Under the pieces are notes generated by a model. It saw only the letters and a list, made by a program, of their open reading frames with translations. It made no database searches and was not told where the DNA came from. The translations under genes and the position numbers were made by a program. Source: Stramonita haemastoma (Eukaryota; Mollusca; Gastropoda; Neogastropoda; Muricidae). From it: 10,000 nt of DNA. Location of the stretch: NCBI GenBank assembly GCA_030674155.1, contig CM060339.1:32281175-32291174 (forward strand), given 5' to 3'. Positions 1-8,862 of the stretch are shown here, piece after piece. The stretch's first letter is position 1. Each line of letters starts with the position of its first letter.

Positions 1-602
1 GGTGTTATTTTTTTAATTTTTTTTTATTTTTTTTTTGATAGAATATTATACAGCACCTTTGTTTTTTTCTTGAATAAAATCCCTCCCCGCGGGAGTTTTT
101 TTATTTATTTTTCTTTTATTTTTTCATCCTTTTTCACCCAAACACAAAAACCACACTTCAAAAAAAGGGAGAACAGGGGTTTTTTTTATATTTATTATTT
201 ATTTTTTTTTATATAAAAGGGGGTTTTTCTTATTTGTAACAGGAAAAAAAGAAACCTTTATATAAAAGAAAAATTTTAATTTTTAAAAAAATTTTTTGAC
301 CTTTTCCATCCTATGGAAGTTTTAGATTTTGTTTTGGGGTAAACTGGGGACAAAACTAAAAAAAGGGGAAAAATTGGGGGGAAGCACTCTTTTGGGTTTT
401 TTTTTTTTAAAAACCATTTTCCCCTTTTAATGGGGTTGCAAATTGTTCCCCTGTGGACCAAAATTCCCAAAGGGAATTTTTGGGGGGAAAAGGAAAATAA
501 GTTAAAAAAGGTAATTATTGAAAAAGAACAAAACCCTTAATGGGCCCCCTAGGGGGTGGGTGTACCGACCTTTAATAACAAAGGGAAAGCTGACACAATA
601 CA
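1..602. other. Homopolymer-rich AT sequence, no gene
   Basis: This stretch is built from runs of T, A and G, with short mixed words between them. It contains a perfect 12-bp palindrome CCCCCTAGGGGG at 545-556. The short open frames on either strand are Lys/Phe-rich and look like products of the homopolymers, with no recognisable domain. The dense homopolymers raise the possibility of base-calling error. I see no gene, RNA or mobile element that I can support. Confidence 0.7.
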
Positions 603-1141
603 TTCTCTTTTCCTTGTTTTTTTTTTTTTTTCCTCCCCCTCTCCTCCCCTCTCCTCCTCTCTCTCTCTCTCCCCCCATTTTTTTCCCCTCCCCTCCCCTC
701 CTCTCTCTCTTCTCTCTCCCCTCTTTTTCCCCCTCCATCTCTCTCCCTTTTCTCGCCCCCCTCCTTCCCCTGTTTTTTTTTCCCCCTCTGTTTTTTTCTC
801 CTCTGTTTTTTTTTCCCCCCCCTCCCTTCCCCTTTTCCTCTCCCCTTTCCCCTTCTCTCTCCTCCTTCTCCTGTTTTTCTTCCTTCTTGGGGGCCCCTTT
901 TTCTTCCCTTTTTCTTCCTCTTCTCTTTTTTTCCCCCCTTTTTTCCCGTCTTTCCCCCTTTTCCCCCTTTTTTTTCCTTTTTTTCCCCTTCTTTTTCCTT
1001 TTCTCTTCCCCCCTCCTCTCCTCTCTCTCTCTCTTTCTTCCCCTCTCTCTCTCTTTTCCTTCTCTCTCTCCTCTCTTTTCTCTTCCTCTTCTCTCTCTCT
1101 TTTCCCCTTTATTCTTTTTTTTTTTTTTTTTTTTTTTTTTT
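603..1141. repeat. Polypyrimidine (C/T) tract, about 540 bp
   Basis: The + strand is almost entirely C and T, broken only by scattered single G or A bases and one GGGGG at 889-893. It contains short (CT)n runs and ends in a T27 run at 1115-1141. Such homopurine-homopyrimidine DNA can form intramolecular triplexes (H-DNA); that is known for the class and not shown here. Two overlapping open frames of roughly 230 and 300 codons on the + strand encode only Phe, Leu, Ser and Pro, as expected from stop-free C/T sequence, so I do not call them genes. Confidence 0.9.
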
Positions 1142-1224
1142 GGTGTGGGGTTGTGTGGGGGATGTGTGTGTGTTTGTGTGTGTGGTTGTTGTGTGGGGGT
1201 TGTGGGGGTGTGGGGTCTTTGGGG
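1142..1224. repeat. Degenerate (TG)n, G-rich block
   Basis: Immediately after the T27 run the + strand switches from C/T to G/T, with alternating TG dinucleotides and G runs of four to five. Its right part contains a canonical quadruplex pattern. The abrupt change of strand composition (C/T, then T27, then G/T) is seen directly and could be a natural compound repeat or an assembly join. Confidence 0.8.
1195..1224 (+). other. Predicted G-quadruplex motif
   Basis: Four G runs lie at 1195-1199, 1204-1208, 1212-1215 and 1221-1224, separated by loops of 4, 3 and 5 bases. This meets the usual four-run, short-loop rule for an intramolecular G-quadruplex on the + strand. Whether it folds or does anything in the cell cannot be told from sequence, and homopolymer-length errors would change it. 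Confidence 0.6.
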
Positions 1225-1440
1225 CTGCCCGCGTCTGCATGTGTGTCCCGTCCCGCCTGACTTTTTTTTTTCTGTCTTTTTAAATTTTTTTTTTTTTTTT
1301 TTTTTTCAAGGTTTACATAAAACCACTCGCTTTTTTTTTTTTAAACCCGGGCCCTTACCGGCTCTGCCCCTGCGCGCTGCTGCTGGCCCGGGCTGTTTGC
1401 TAATGATATGATGAAAGATAAAGATACACACAAGGGGATG
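1225..1440. other. Mixed sequence with T runs, no gene
   Basis: This holds a T22 run at 1285-1306, a second T run near 1331-1342, and a short GC-rich patch around 1345-1395 with CCCGGG-type words and three CTG repeats. The antisense open frames that cross it continue into the G/T block on the right and are His/Thr/Pro-rich with no domain. I see nothing that supports a gene. Confidence 0.6.
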
Positions 1441-1680
1441 GGAGCGGGGGGGGTGTGGTGGGTTGTGTTGTGGGGGACGTCGTGCTGATGTGTGGTGCGT
1501 GCGTGCGTTTGTGGGGTCGTGCGTGCGTGTTTTGGTGTTGTGTTGTGTGTGTGTGTGTGTTTGTGGTGTGCGGTGTCGGGTTTTGGGATGTGTTGTGGGG
1601 TGTGCGGGGTACTTGGTATTTGTTTTGGGGCATTTGCGCGTTGTGTATGGTTGTAGTGTTTCGGTGTTTGGCGAGCAGTT
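1441..1680. repeat. G/T-rich block with Z-DNA-prone runs
   Basis: The + strand is mostly G and T and contains no A at all from 1489 to 1587. Alternating purine-pyrimidine runs occur at 1495-1508 (GTGC/GCGT units) and 1544-1560 (TG dinucleotides), the kind of sequence that can adopt left-handed Z-DNA. CpG words are common here, unlike the flanks. Open frames on both strands (Val/Cys/Gly-rich forward, Thr/His/Pro-rich reverse) are repeat shadows. Confidence 0.75.
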
Positions 1681-2040
1681 TTTTTTGAAAATGCACACCT
1701 TTCTACATCCATGTCAGTTGGCACTTAAGTAAACCCCTGAGAACAAGCAAATAAACTGCCCCAACAGGGGGTTTAACAAAAAGGCTTAATTGAAGTGTGG
1801 GGGGGGACATCCCCCGTTGCTTCATACACAGTCAAATTAAACAAGACGAAAATCTTCAGCTTAACTGGGACAAGGGGCCCTTTTTTGAAAAAAAAAAAAA
1901 AAAAAAAAACACTCTCTTTGTCGGATTATTTGCAGACTTTTTTTTTTTTAAATTGGGGAATTTTTTTCTTTTGGTCTAAAGGGAGCTTTTTGGTATTGGT
2001 TTTTTGGGTTTTTTTTTGGTTTTTTTAAAAGTCACTTTCT
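1681..2040. other. Low-complexity sequence with A22 run, no gene
   Basis: A short patch of ordinary-looking sequence (about 1690-1865) is followed by an A22 run at 1888-1909 and then T-rich and G-rich homopolymers. A G8-ACAT-C5 fold-back lies at 1799-1815. The A22 run could be a retroposon tail, but no AATAAA directly precedes it and no recognisable element body precedes it, so I leave it unassigned. Confidence 0.5.
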
Positions 2041-2303
2041 GTGCTGTGGTTTGGGCTTGTACTTTTTTTGGGTTTTCATTGCCCTGTATATTTTTACTTC
2101 TTGTAATGTGATTTTTTTAAAATTTTGGGAACGTAATGTATTTTTATATATCGATGCGGTGTGTTGGTTTGCACTTCGTTTTGTATTGAAAATTTTTTCA
2201 TTTATTTGTATTGTGTTTTATGTTGTATTGTCGTATTGTTTTTGGGGTTTTTTTTTTTTTTTTATTTCCCTTTTTTGTTTGTATGCTTGCTTTTACCATA
2301 TAC
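2041..2303. other. T/G-rich sequence, no gene
   Basis: A + strand open frame of about 116 codons starts here and encodes mostly Phe, Val, Tyr, Ile and Cys, with one long Phe run from poly-T near 2248-2263. This composition follows from T-rich DNA. There is no plausible domain, no credible splice context and no homologue I recognise, so I do not annotate a gene. Confidence 0.6.
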
Positions 2304-3184
2304 AAGGGTTTAATGTATTGGGGTGGGGTGGGGGAGAGTGGAGTGAATTTATGGGGTGGATTTTGGAAAAGGAGTGGGGAGGGGGAGTTTTTGTAGTGTA
2401 GTGTGGTAAGTGTAAATGTATTAGTGATTTTATTTTATTTTGTGGGATGGGATTAGTGTAGTGTAGGTATGTATGTATGTAAGTTAAATGTATTTGTGTA
2501 GTGCAAATGCAGTGCAATTGGAATTATGCAGGAATGAAAAAATGCAGTTTAGGGGGATGCGTGTAATGTAATGGATGTAGTAGTGTGGAGGGGGTGATTA
2601 GGGGTATTTGTGGGGTTGGTAGTGAGTGAAATTTATTTATTTAAATTTTTTTTTATTTTTTTAATTTTTTTTTTTTTATGAGTCAGTAAGCAATTTGCTT
2701 TTTTTATCCGGGCCCCCCCCTTTTGCATTTTTTAAATTTTGTCAGTGGGGTTTTTCCCATCCCGTGTAGTGTTTTGTAGTGTATGCAGTTTTGATTTGGG
2801 GGCAGTGTAGTGAAGTGCATGTTAAAAGTGTAGTTAGTGCAGTGTGTGAGTGAATTTAAAATGGTTGGTGGTGGATTAAAAGGTAGTGTAGTGATAAGTG
2901 AGTGCTGAGTGTGTGTATTAGTGTATTAAATGTAGTGCAGTGTATTTTAGTGCATGTAGTGCAGTGCAGTGTATTTAGTGTAGTGTAGTTTAGTGAAAGT
3001 GTATGTAGTGTATGTATGTGTAATGCAGTGTATTGTAGTGTAGTGTTAGTGATGTAGTGTAGGTATGTAGTGTAGTGTGTAGTTAGTATAGTGTATGTAG
3101 GGGCATGTAGTGCAGTTTAGTGCAGTTTAGGGCATTTAGTGCGCGTAGTGAAATGTGGCGCAGTGCTGTGTAATGTAAGTAGTT
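2304..3184 (+). repeat. Degenerate TGTAG pentamer repeat, C-poor strand
   Basis: The dominant word is TGTAG/TGCAG in loose tandem, with TGTAT variants and spacer sequence. It is clearest at 2390-2510 and 2764-3184, and T-rich and C-rich homopolymers break it at about 2640-2763. Because TGTAG contains a stop codon the + strand has few open frames, while the complementary CTACA phase is stop-free and gives His/Thr/Tyr-rich antisense frames. The strand is nearly free of C: none occurs at 2304-2503, and at 2304-2682 and 2764-3184 every C follows a G. No gene is supported. Confidence 0.8.
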
Positions 3185-3545
3185 CCGTGTAGGGGAAGTG
3201 CAAGCATGTAGTAAATTGTATTGTGTGTTTATGTAATTGAACTGTAGTGTAGTAAATTTGTCTGTAGGGGACGTAGTGTAGTGGGTGTATACTTTTTGTG
3301 TACGTATGTACTTGAACTGTACTGCACGTAGTGTACTGCACTATACTTTTATTGCTAGAGTGTTGTGTAGTGCACCCACGTGTATTTTCTGCATTGTAGT
3401 TGATCATTTTGTATTTTTATGCTGTAGCTCGTTTCAGTGTAGTGTACTGTTGTGTATTGTATTGTGCTTCACTGCAGCATAACTATTGCATGGCCGTGTC
3501 TTGCCTGGCATTGTAATGTACCCCGTTTTATTGTTCTGTATCTTC
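3185..3545 (+). repeat. TGTAC/TGTAT variant of the pentamer repeat
   Basis: The same five-base rhythm continues, but C now appears in other contexts (TGTAC, TGCAC, TGTAT). The strongest part is about 3290-3480. A Cys/Val/Leu-rich + strand frame and a Thr/Tyr/His-rich antisense frame are both explained by translating a five-base unit, which yields a five-residue period. No gene is supported. Confidence 0.7.
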
Positions 3546-3843
3546 TTCTTTGTCGTCGTCGAACACTTAGACAGCAACTATTGTTGTCGGTTATATGAGC
3601 GAAAATGCGTCACGCTGCCGTTAAGCGCCTGGCAAGTGAGGCCCAGCCCATCAAACCCCGGCATCAGAGATAATTGTTACTTTGCAAGTCTTTCTGGAGA
3701 AATAGCAGGAGCATTAAGGCAGAAAATAGACAAGCAGGGGTAGCAGGGAGGAAAGCAAACAAGGCAGAAACAAGGAGAGGATAACATGATGGATTTCCTA
3801 CGACAAAATTTCCAGAAAATGGAAATGCTGTTGATACTGATAG
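3546..3843. other. Complex-sequence island, unidentified
   Basis: Unlike its surroundings this stretch has balanced composition, with a GC-rich centre at about 3605-3665 and a purine-rich right part at about 3700-3790. A + strand open frame of 85 codons overlaps its first two thirds (starting in the repeat at 3486, ending at 3743), but the encoded protein has no motif I recognise and its start lies in repeat DNA. It could be a fragment of an old mobile element or unique DNA interrupted by repeats. I cannot assign it. Confidence 0.4.
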
Positions 3844-3867
3844 CCCCCCCCCCCCCCCCCTCCCCCC
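3844..3867. repeat. Poly-C run (C17-T-C6)
   Basis: Seventeen C, one T and six C follow each other on the + strand. The complement is a G17 run able to form G-quadruplexes, and the C strand could form an i-motif. The exact length is likely to be unreliable because long homopolymers are hard to sequence. Confidence 0.9.
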
Positions 3868-3904
3868 AGCATTCCCGCGTGGAAGTATTTGTTTTGTATG
3901 AGAC

Positions 3905-4215
3905 TATAAAAAAATGGACTGCACGTATTGTATCGCCTTGAAGTTAATTGAATTGTACAGTAGTGTACTAGAACTTTAGTGCCCTGAATTGTGTATATAT
4001 GTATTTTATTGCATTACATTGTATTGTATAGTACCGCATCGAATCGATTCTTACCGTTTCGTACTCCGTTTGTATTGTGCTGAGCTTACGTTGCTTTTCT
4101 TGTATTGCGTTTGCGATTTATGCGTAGCGTTGCTTCCTTGTATTGTTCTATATTGTGTCGTTACATATGTATTGCGTTGGATTGCAATGTCTGCAGTATA
4201 AATTTGTAGCGCATT
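3905..4215 (+). repeat. Degenerate TGTAT pentamer repeat
   Basis: TGTAT units and near variants recur throughout, most regularly at 4015-4035 and 4135-4175. Tandem TGTAT contains no stop codon in any forward frame and translates as Cys-Ile-Val-Leu-Tyr repeats. That fully explains the 70-codon open frame at 3989-4201. Confidence 0.7.
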
Positions 4216-4540
4216 GTAACATCATTGTAATTGTGCATCATCGGTGTGCATAGTAATTGTTTGAGTTGTGTGGATGCATCGTGGGCATACTGGAGCGCAC
4301 AGGAATGTTTGAAAATGTATTTGTATGAGGTTATGACTGCTGAGGTATTGCTGATTTGTGGGTGCCTGTTATAATTATTTGTGATGGATGCGGGCTAATG
4401 TTTGAATACTATGTTGTGGTATTTTTTCGTGATATTATGTTTGCATGTTTACTGTTTTTATGTGTGGCTCGTAACCCGCGTGAATTTCTCCTGTGTTTGA
4501 GAAAATAAAGTATTGGAATTTGGAATTGTTTGCCTTATGC
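4216..4540 (+). mobile_element. Candidate non-LTR retrotransposon 3' end
   Basis: This non-coding stretch is not obviously repetitive and finishes with a short stem-loop, an AATAAA and two TTGGAAT-like copies (about 4514-4530). Many CR1/L2/RTE-like retrotransposons end this way: a 3' hairpin, sometimes a polyadenylation-like signal, then a short tandem tail. No reverse transcriptase frame lies upstream in this window, so it would be a strongly 5'-truncated copy. It could equally be the 3' end of an unrelated transcript. The left boundary is arbitrary. Confidence 0.3.
4485..4509 (+). terminator. Stem-loop followed by AATAAA
   Basis: TTTCTC at 4485-4490 pairs perfectly with GAGAAA at 4499-4504, leaving an 8-base loop. 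The second arm runs straight into AATAAA at 4504-4509, and the following bases are G/T-rich as is common downstream of polyadenylation sites. It supports a 3' end on the + strand, either a retrotransposon tail or a poly(A) site. The hexamer alone is common by chance in AT-rich DNA. Confidence 0.4.
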
Positions 4541-4587
4541 TGAGTTTTATAAAATGTATTAAAATTGAATTCTATTAATACTGCAAA

Positions 4588-4632
4588 TTTATTGTATTGT
4601 TTGGTATTGTAACGTATTGTACTGTGTGGTGT
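4588..4632 (+). repeat. Short patch of TGTAT pentamers
   Basis: About nine imperfect TGTAT-like units sit just left of the GA tract, in the same orientation as the larger pentamer blocks at 3905-4215 and 8863-9135. Confidence 0.6.
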
Positions 4633-4678
4633 ATCCCTTTGAACTCACGACAGACTGCGCGACATTTGCGTGGTTCAT

Positions 4679-4834
<156 letters not shown>

Positions 4835-4955
4835 CGGACAGACAGACAGACAACAGACAACAGACAGACAGACAGACAGACAACAGACAGAGAGACGGAG
4901 ACAGAGACAGAGAGACGGAGACAGAGACAGAGAGACAGAGATACAGACAGAGAAC

Positions 4956-4986
<31 letters not shown>

Positions 4987-5056
4987 GACAGAGAGAAGAC
5001 AGAGTGAGACAGAGAGAGAGACAGAGAGAGACAGAGAAAGACAGACAGACAGACAA

Positions 5057-5136
<80 letters not shown>

Positions 5137-5147
5137 ACAAGAGAGAG
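4835..5147. repeat. (GACA)n and mixed GACAGA microsatellite
   Basis: The GA tract passes into tetranucleotide GACA units, with CAACAGA variants at about 4835-4892, then mixed GACAGA/GAGACA at 4893-5040, then nearly pure GACA at 5041-5134, ending in a short GA tail. The antisense frames of about 200 codons that span this and the GA tract encode Cys-Leu-Ser-Val repeats and are repeat translations. Their ends reach into flanking DNA without adding a recognisable domain. Confidence 0.95.
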
Positions 5148-5945
5148 TTGTCGCACCACAAAAGTAGTGTCATCCATCCGTAATCATTTTTGTTTTTTCC
5201 TTTTTTTCTCATTTCAATTTCCAGTCAGTCCTTGCGAGCATGAGAGTTTTCGACAACGTTTTGCCAGGGACTAATCTTTGGCTACTGGATTTTCCTTTAT
5301 TTTTCTGCGTGTGCTAATAATGTGCTTTCTCACACAAAACTCCGGTTTCTTGAGTCGTATAAAAGATTAGAGCCCAGATCATAATACCAAACCAAATATG
5401 TGTTGGAAGAAGTATGCGACTAGTATATAAAAAGGGCAAGGTTAAAAAAAAACTGTTATTACTATAGCGGAAGTGTTATTCTACTTTTTGTTTTATTTTT
5501 AAGATGTTGAGATTTTTAAAAAAAATAAATAAATAAAAAGCTAGCAAACTATTGGTCTTACACAAAAATTCTGGCGCAGTATTGAATGAATGCTCCTGGT
5601 GTTTATATTCACTGTTAGCTTGTTTATTGGTTTGCTTGTTTCTTTGATTATTTCTTGTTTGTTTTTGGAGAAAGAAAGTGGACAATTTTGATCAATACAG
5701 CTTTTCTGACCTCAAACACCAAAGCTGCACTTAGGTTACGTATCCTCAAAAACAAAACAAAACCGCAGCTCTTTGACTAAACTGTGGTCAAAGTAGCACA
5801 CCTCAAAGGGAGCTACTAATACCGATAAGAAGTTTCTGCAGTTTAGTAATACGTAAACCCAATAATGATTATTTCTTAGGGTAAACATATTTCTGATATC
5901 TTTGATTATATTGTCTTTTCTATATAGAATGTGTGAAATACATTC
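5148..5945. other. AT-rich non-repetitive DNA, no gene
   Basis: This is the longest stretch of ordinary sequence in the left two thirds. TATA-like words occur at 5358-5365 (TATAAAAG) and 5424-5436, but no credible coding frame follows either. A 7-bp perfect inverted repeat (CTTTGAC / GTCAAAG, 9-base loop) lies at 5771-5793, and a short (AAAT)n at 5519-5538. An antisense 69-codon frame is Asn/Gln/Lys-rich without a domain. No gene is supported. Confidence 0.55.
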
Positions 5946-6823
<878 letters not shown>

Positions 6824-6905
6824 GTTGTGAGTTATATACATGATTGTAGTGTTTGGGATGAAATAACTCAGTGTACTCAATAAAATTGATAAGGCGTCAC
6901 CAAAA

Positions 6906-7334
6906 TGTGACGCTCTAACCACGAAATAGTCACTTTGCACATACCCCACTTTTCCGCTAGGAGCCCTTAAAGGCAGATGGGGTCAAGTTGGCAATTGTCA
7001 GAGTTTGATTGGTTATAAACAATAGCCATTATTCTACCTTGTAATGAAATACAAAGTTATAGTTTTGTATCCTTTTGCTTTTAAACGTGCTTTAAAAATC
7101 TCAAAGCCCTCATTCTGACCATTCATGATAATGAGGCTAAACTTGTACATATCTTTTTTATCATTTCCTGCAGTCTACTATTTTCAACTTGCAATAACTT
7201 TTCATAAAGTATCGGATTTTCTTCATTTTTTTCTCTATTGTATAGCCATTTCATTGCCCATTTTAAAAAAAGAAATCAAGAACTAAAAATTGACCTCTGG
7301 TACAATGCGACTCCTTATGTGGTGGAGCGTCACA
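6906..7334. mobile_element. MITE-like element with terminal inverted repeats
   Basis: The left end begins TGTGACGCTCTAACCAC, and the reverse complement of the right end begins TGTGACGCTCCACCAC. The first ten bases match exactly and similarity continues, with small gaps, for about 30 bases (AGTC and TTG words shared). The 429-bp interior is AT-rich and has no coding frame, as in MITEs, which depend on a transposase encoded elsewhere. A diverged relative lies at 8078-8301. I could not find a clear target-site duplication: flanks are CACCAAAA and AATAGGAA. The superfamily cannot be assigned. Confidence 0.6.
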
Positions 7335-8077
7335 AATAGGAATGATTAGCCTGACGAAGATACTATCTCGCTCGTACTTCCTACTTTCCCACTTCCTTGT
7401 TGTCACCCCTGCTCTGAGACAGCATAGCATACAGGACACTTTTCAGAATCTACAAGACGCTGCGAGTAACTGGACGCATGCTAGATGTTTAGCGTAGGTA
7501 CACAAAGAATGTGGATTGGTGGATGTCTTGGTCGGCTGGTTGATGGGTTGAATGACTGGTTGGCTGGCTCGTTTCTAGGGGGCGAGCGCTTGACTGTGAT
7601 TTCTCACTGTTTGCTGTAGACTATTGCGTGTCACCTGTCAGCCACAGTAAGCAAACTATATGCGAATAACATCAAGGCTGTTTTCCCTGGGGAGATTTCT
7701 TCATTAGAGCAGCGCTGCTCATCATAATTATTGTTTTAGTTTACTGCCTGCATGACTGGGCACTTGTTCCATGGTGAAAGAAAATTTTATCTCCACAGAG
7801 TTTCCAGTTGCCGACGGTTTCTTTCTATACGTGTACTGAACGAGTGCTACGTACAGTACATGGCCTCGGTTTATCGTCTCATTTGAAAGACTAGCACCCA
7901 TGCCGCTTCTCATGGGTAAGGAAATAGTTTGGGCTAAAAGAATTGCCCCTGGGTTTAATCACAGTTCTTGATTCAACCGTTGATGCTGGGGGCGCAACAG
8001 TAAAGTGAGAGGCTGTATGATCAGTTGTTTTCCCACTCATGGAATGCCCCTTTACAGATTAGTCTTTAGTGATCGAT
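7335..8077. other. Non-repetitive DNA, no recognised gene
   Basis: This is balanced-composition sequence between the two MITE-like copies. A 61-codon antisense frame (7728-7913) has no motif I know and no supporting context. The only structure I see is a degenerate GGTT/GGCT tetramer run near its middle. Ancient mobile-element fragments cannot be excluded. Confidence 0.5.
7513..7570. repeat. Degenerate GGTT/GGCT tetramer repeat
   Basis: About fourteen four-base units of the form GGYT, GATG or GACT follow one another in register on the + strand. It looks like an old, eroded tetranucleotide microsatellite. Confidence 0.6.
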
Positions 8078-8301
8078 TATGACTCTCTAACAAGGAGGCT
8101 TGACTTACAAAGTCTTTATGTGCTGCAGCCCTTCTGCAATCTAAAAGTTCAATGTGTATTGACTTTTCATACAATGCTCCTATTTTCAATCTGTTGATTT
8201 GTTTGTATTGATGACATTTTTTATTGCAAATTATCAACATCGTAACAACTAAACATTGACCTCCTGTGCAACGTGATTTTTTTACGTGGTGGACCATCAC
8301 A
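8078..8301. mobile_element. Diverged relative of the 6906-7334 MITE
   Basis: The right end, reverse-complemented, begins TGTGATGGTCCACCAC and continues with a TCAC-TTGCAC region and AGGAGGTCAAT, closely matching the right end of the first element. Similarity extends inward: both copies have ACTTTTCATA about 100 bases from a shared ACTAAA-ATTGACCTC-like block. The left end is less sure; TATGACTCTCTAAC at 8078-8091 matches the first element's left end at 12 of 14 positions but pairs only weakly with its own right end. The antisense 82-codon frame covering this region is a by-product. Presence of the family is firmer than the left boundary. Confidence 0.5.
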
Positions 8302-8378
8302 TTTATCTTTGCACAGAGAGTTCATAAAGAATGCTTTCTTTTGTTCAGTTGCATGACCTTGTGACTAATTAATTTGCC
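8302..8378. other. Short non-coding spacer, nothing recognised
   Basis: AT-rich sequence between the MITE-like relative and the reverse transcriptase remnant. I see no feature in it. Confidence 0.4.
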
Positions 8379-8555
8379 TTAAGAGCCAAATTTTGGCTGT
8401 GTTTTCCCTCTTGTCTTGCCAGTTTTTTGTAGTGTCGAGGCTTCTGACTTATACAGCAGTATAGGCCAGATTATTGTTTTGACCAGTTTAATGTTAAGCT
8501 ATTTAGATATCCGTCTGTTGGAGAGGTTATTCCGTTGAACAATCGAAATTTTGAA
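8379..8555 (-). pseudogene. Decayed non-LTR reverse transcriptase C-terminal fragment
   Basis: Read on the minus strand from 8555, one frame contains NLSNRRISK, an in-frame TAG stop, then KLVKTIIWPILLYKSE and ASTLQKTGKTR, before a TAA at 8379-8381. This matches the pattern downstream of the catalytic core in many L1/RTE-like elements, where an Arg/Leu-rich helix leads into a VKT-x-x-W-P/S-x-L-L-Y-G-x-E-x-W-T-L segment. Here the conserved Gly after Tyr is Lys and the Trp before Thr-Leu is lost, as expected for decay. The flanks on either side in this frame are not recognisable, so it is a short relic. Assignment rests on one conserved stretch from memory of the family. Confidence 0.5.
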
Positions 8556-8733
8556 CGTGTTTTATGTTCCACTTTGTCGATTTGAACATTTTGAGGGATG
8601 AAACCATAACATTTTTAATATCCATGACTTTGTTCTCTGGGGTATGTCTGCTACAATCTACAGGGGAATAAATGTAGTTCGCCTTTGCTGGTCATTGGTC
8701 CATTGGAGTTAGAATGTCTGCTGTGTACGGTAG

Positions 8734-8808
8734 TATACTGCATTCTGTGAAGTTAGTGTGTTTGTTGTTTATGTTAATATACAGCATTCATTGTAGTTAG
8801 TGTTTGTG
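8734..8808 (+). repeat. Imperfect 44-bp tandem duplication
   Basis: The segment starting TATACTGCATTC at 8734 recurs from 8778 as TATACAGCATTC, and both continue into a GTTAGTGT-type word. The period is 44 bp with substitutions and small gaps. It borders the pentamer repeat block on its right and may be part of the same slippage-prone region. Confidence 0.55.
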
Positions 8809-8862
8809 TTTGGTACTCTGCTGTACTGTTTTCTGTCGTTGTGTATTAACCTGTTGTGTTAT

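Noticed and set aside
518..1411. Open frames of about 297 and 234 codons on the + strand
   Set aside because: They translate a C/T-only tract into Phe, Leu, Ser and Pro. Their length comes from the absence of purine-containing stop codons, and there is no domain.
1866..1909. A22 run as a retroposon poly(A) tail
   Set aside because: No element body, directly preceding AATAAA or target-site duplication could be found, and the surrounding sequence is homopolymer-rich throughout.
3600..3665. Possible tRNA-derived SINE (antisense B-box-like word in the GC-rich island)
   Set aside because: The match to the GGTTCGANNCC box is poor, no A box lies at the right distance, and no A-rich tail or cloverleaf could be drawn.
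5358..5436. TATAAAAG and TATATAAAAAGGG as core promoter elements
   Set aside because: They fit TATA-box consensus, but the DNA is AT-rich and no credible gene or transcript lies downstream. They are likely chance matches.
7940..8000. Second B-box-like word near TTGATTCAACC
   Set aside because: There is no A box, no stem pairing consistent with a tRNA, and no tail, so it is not supported as a tRNA or SINE.
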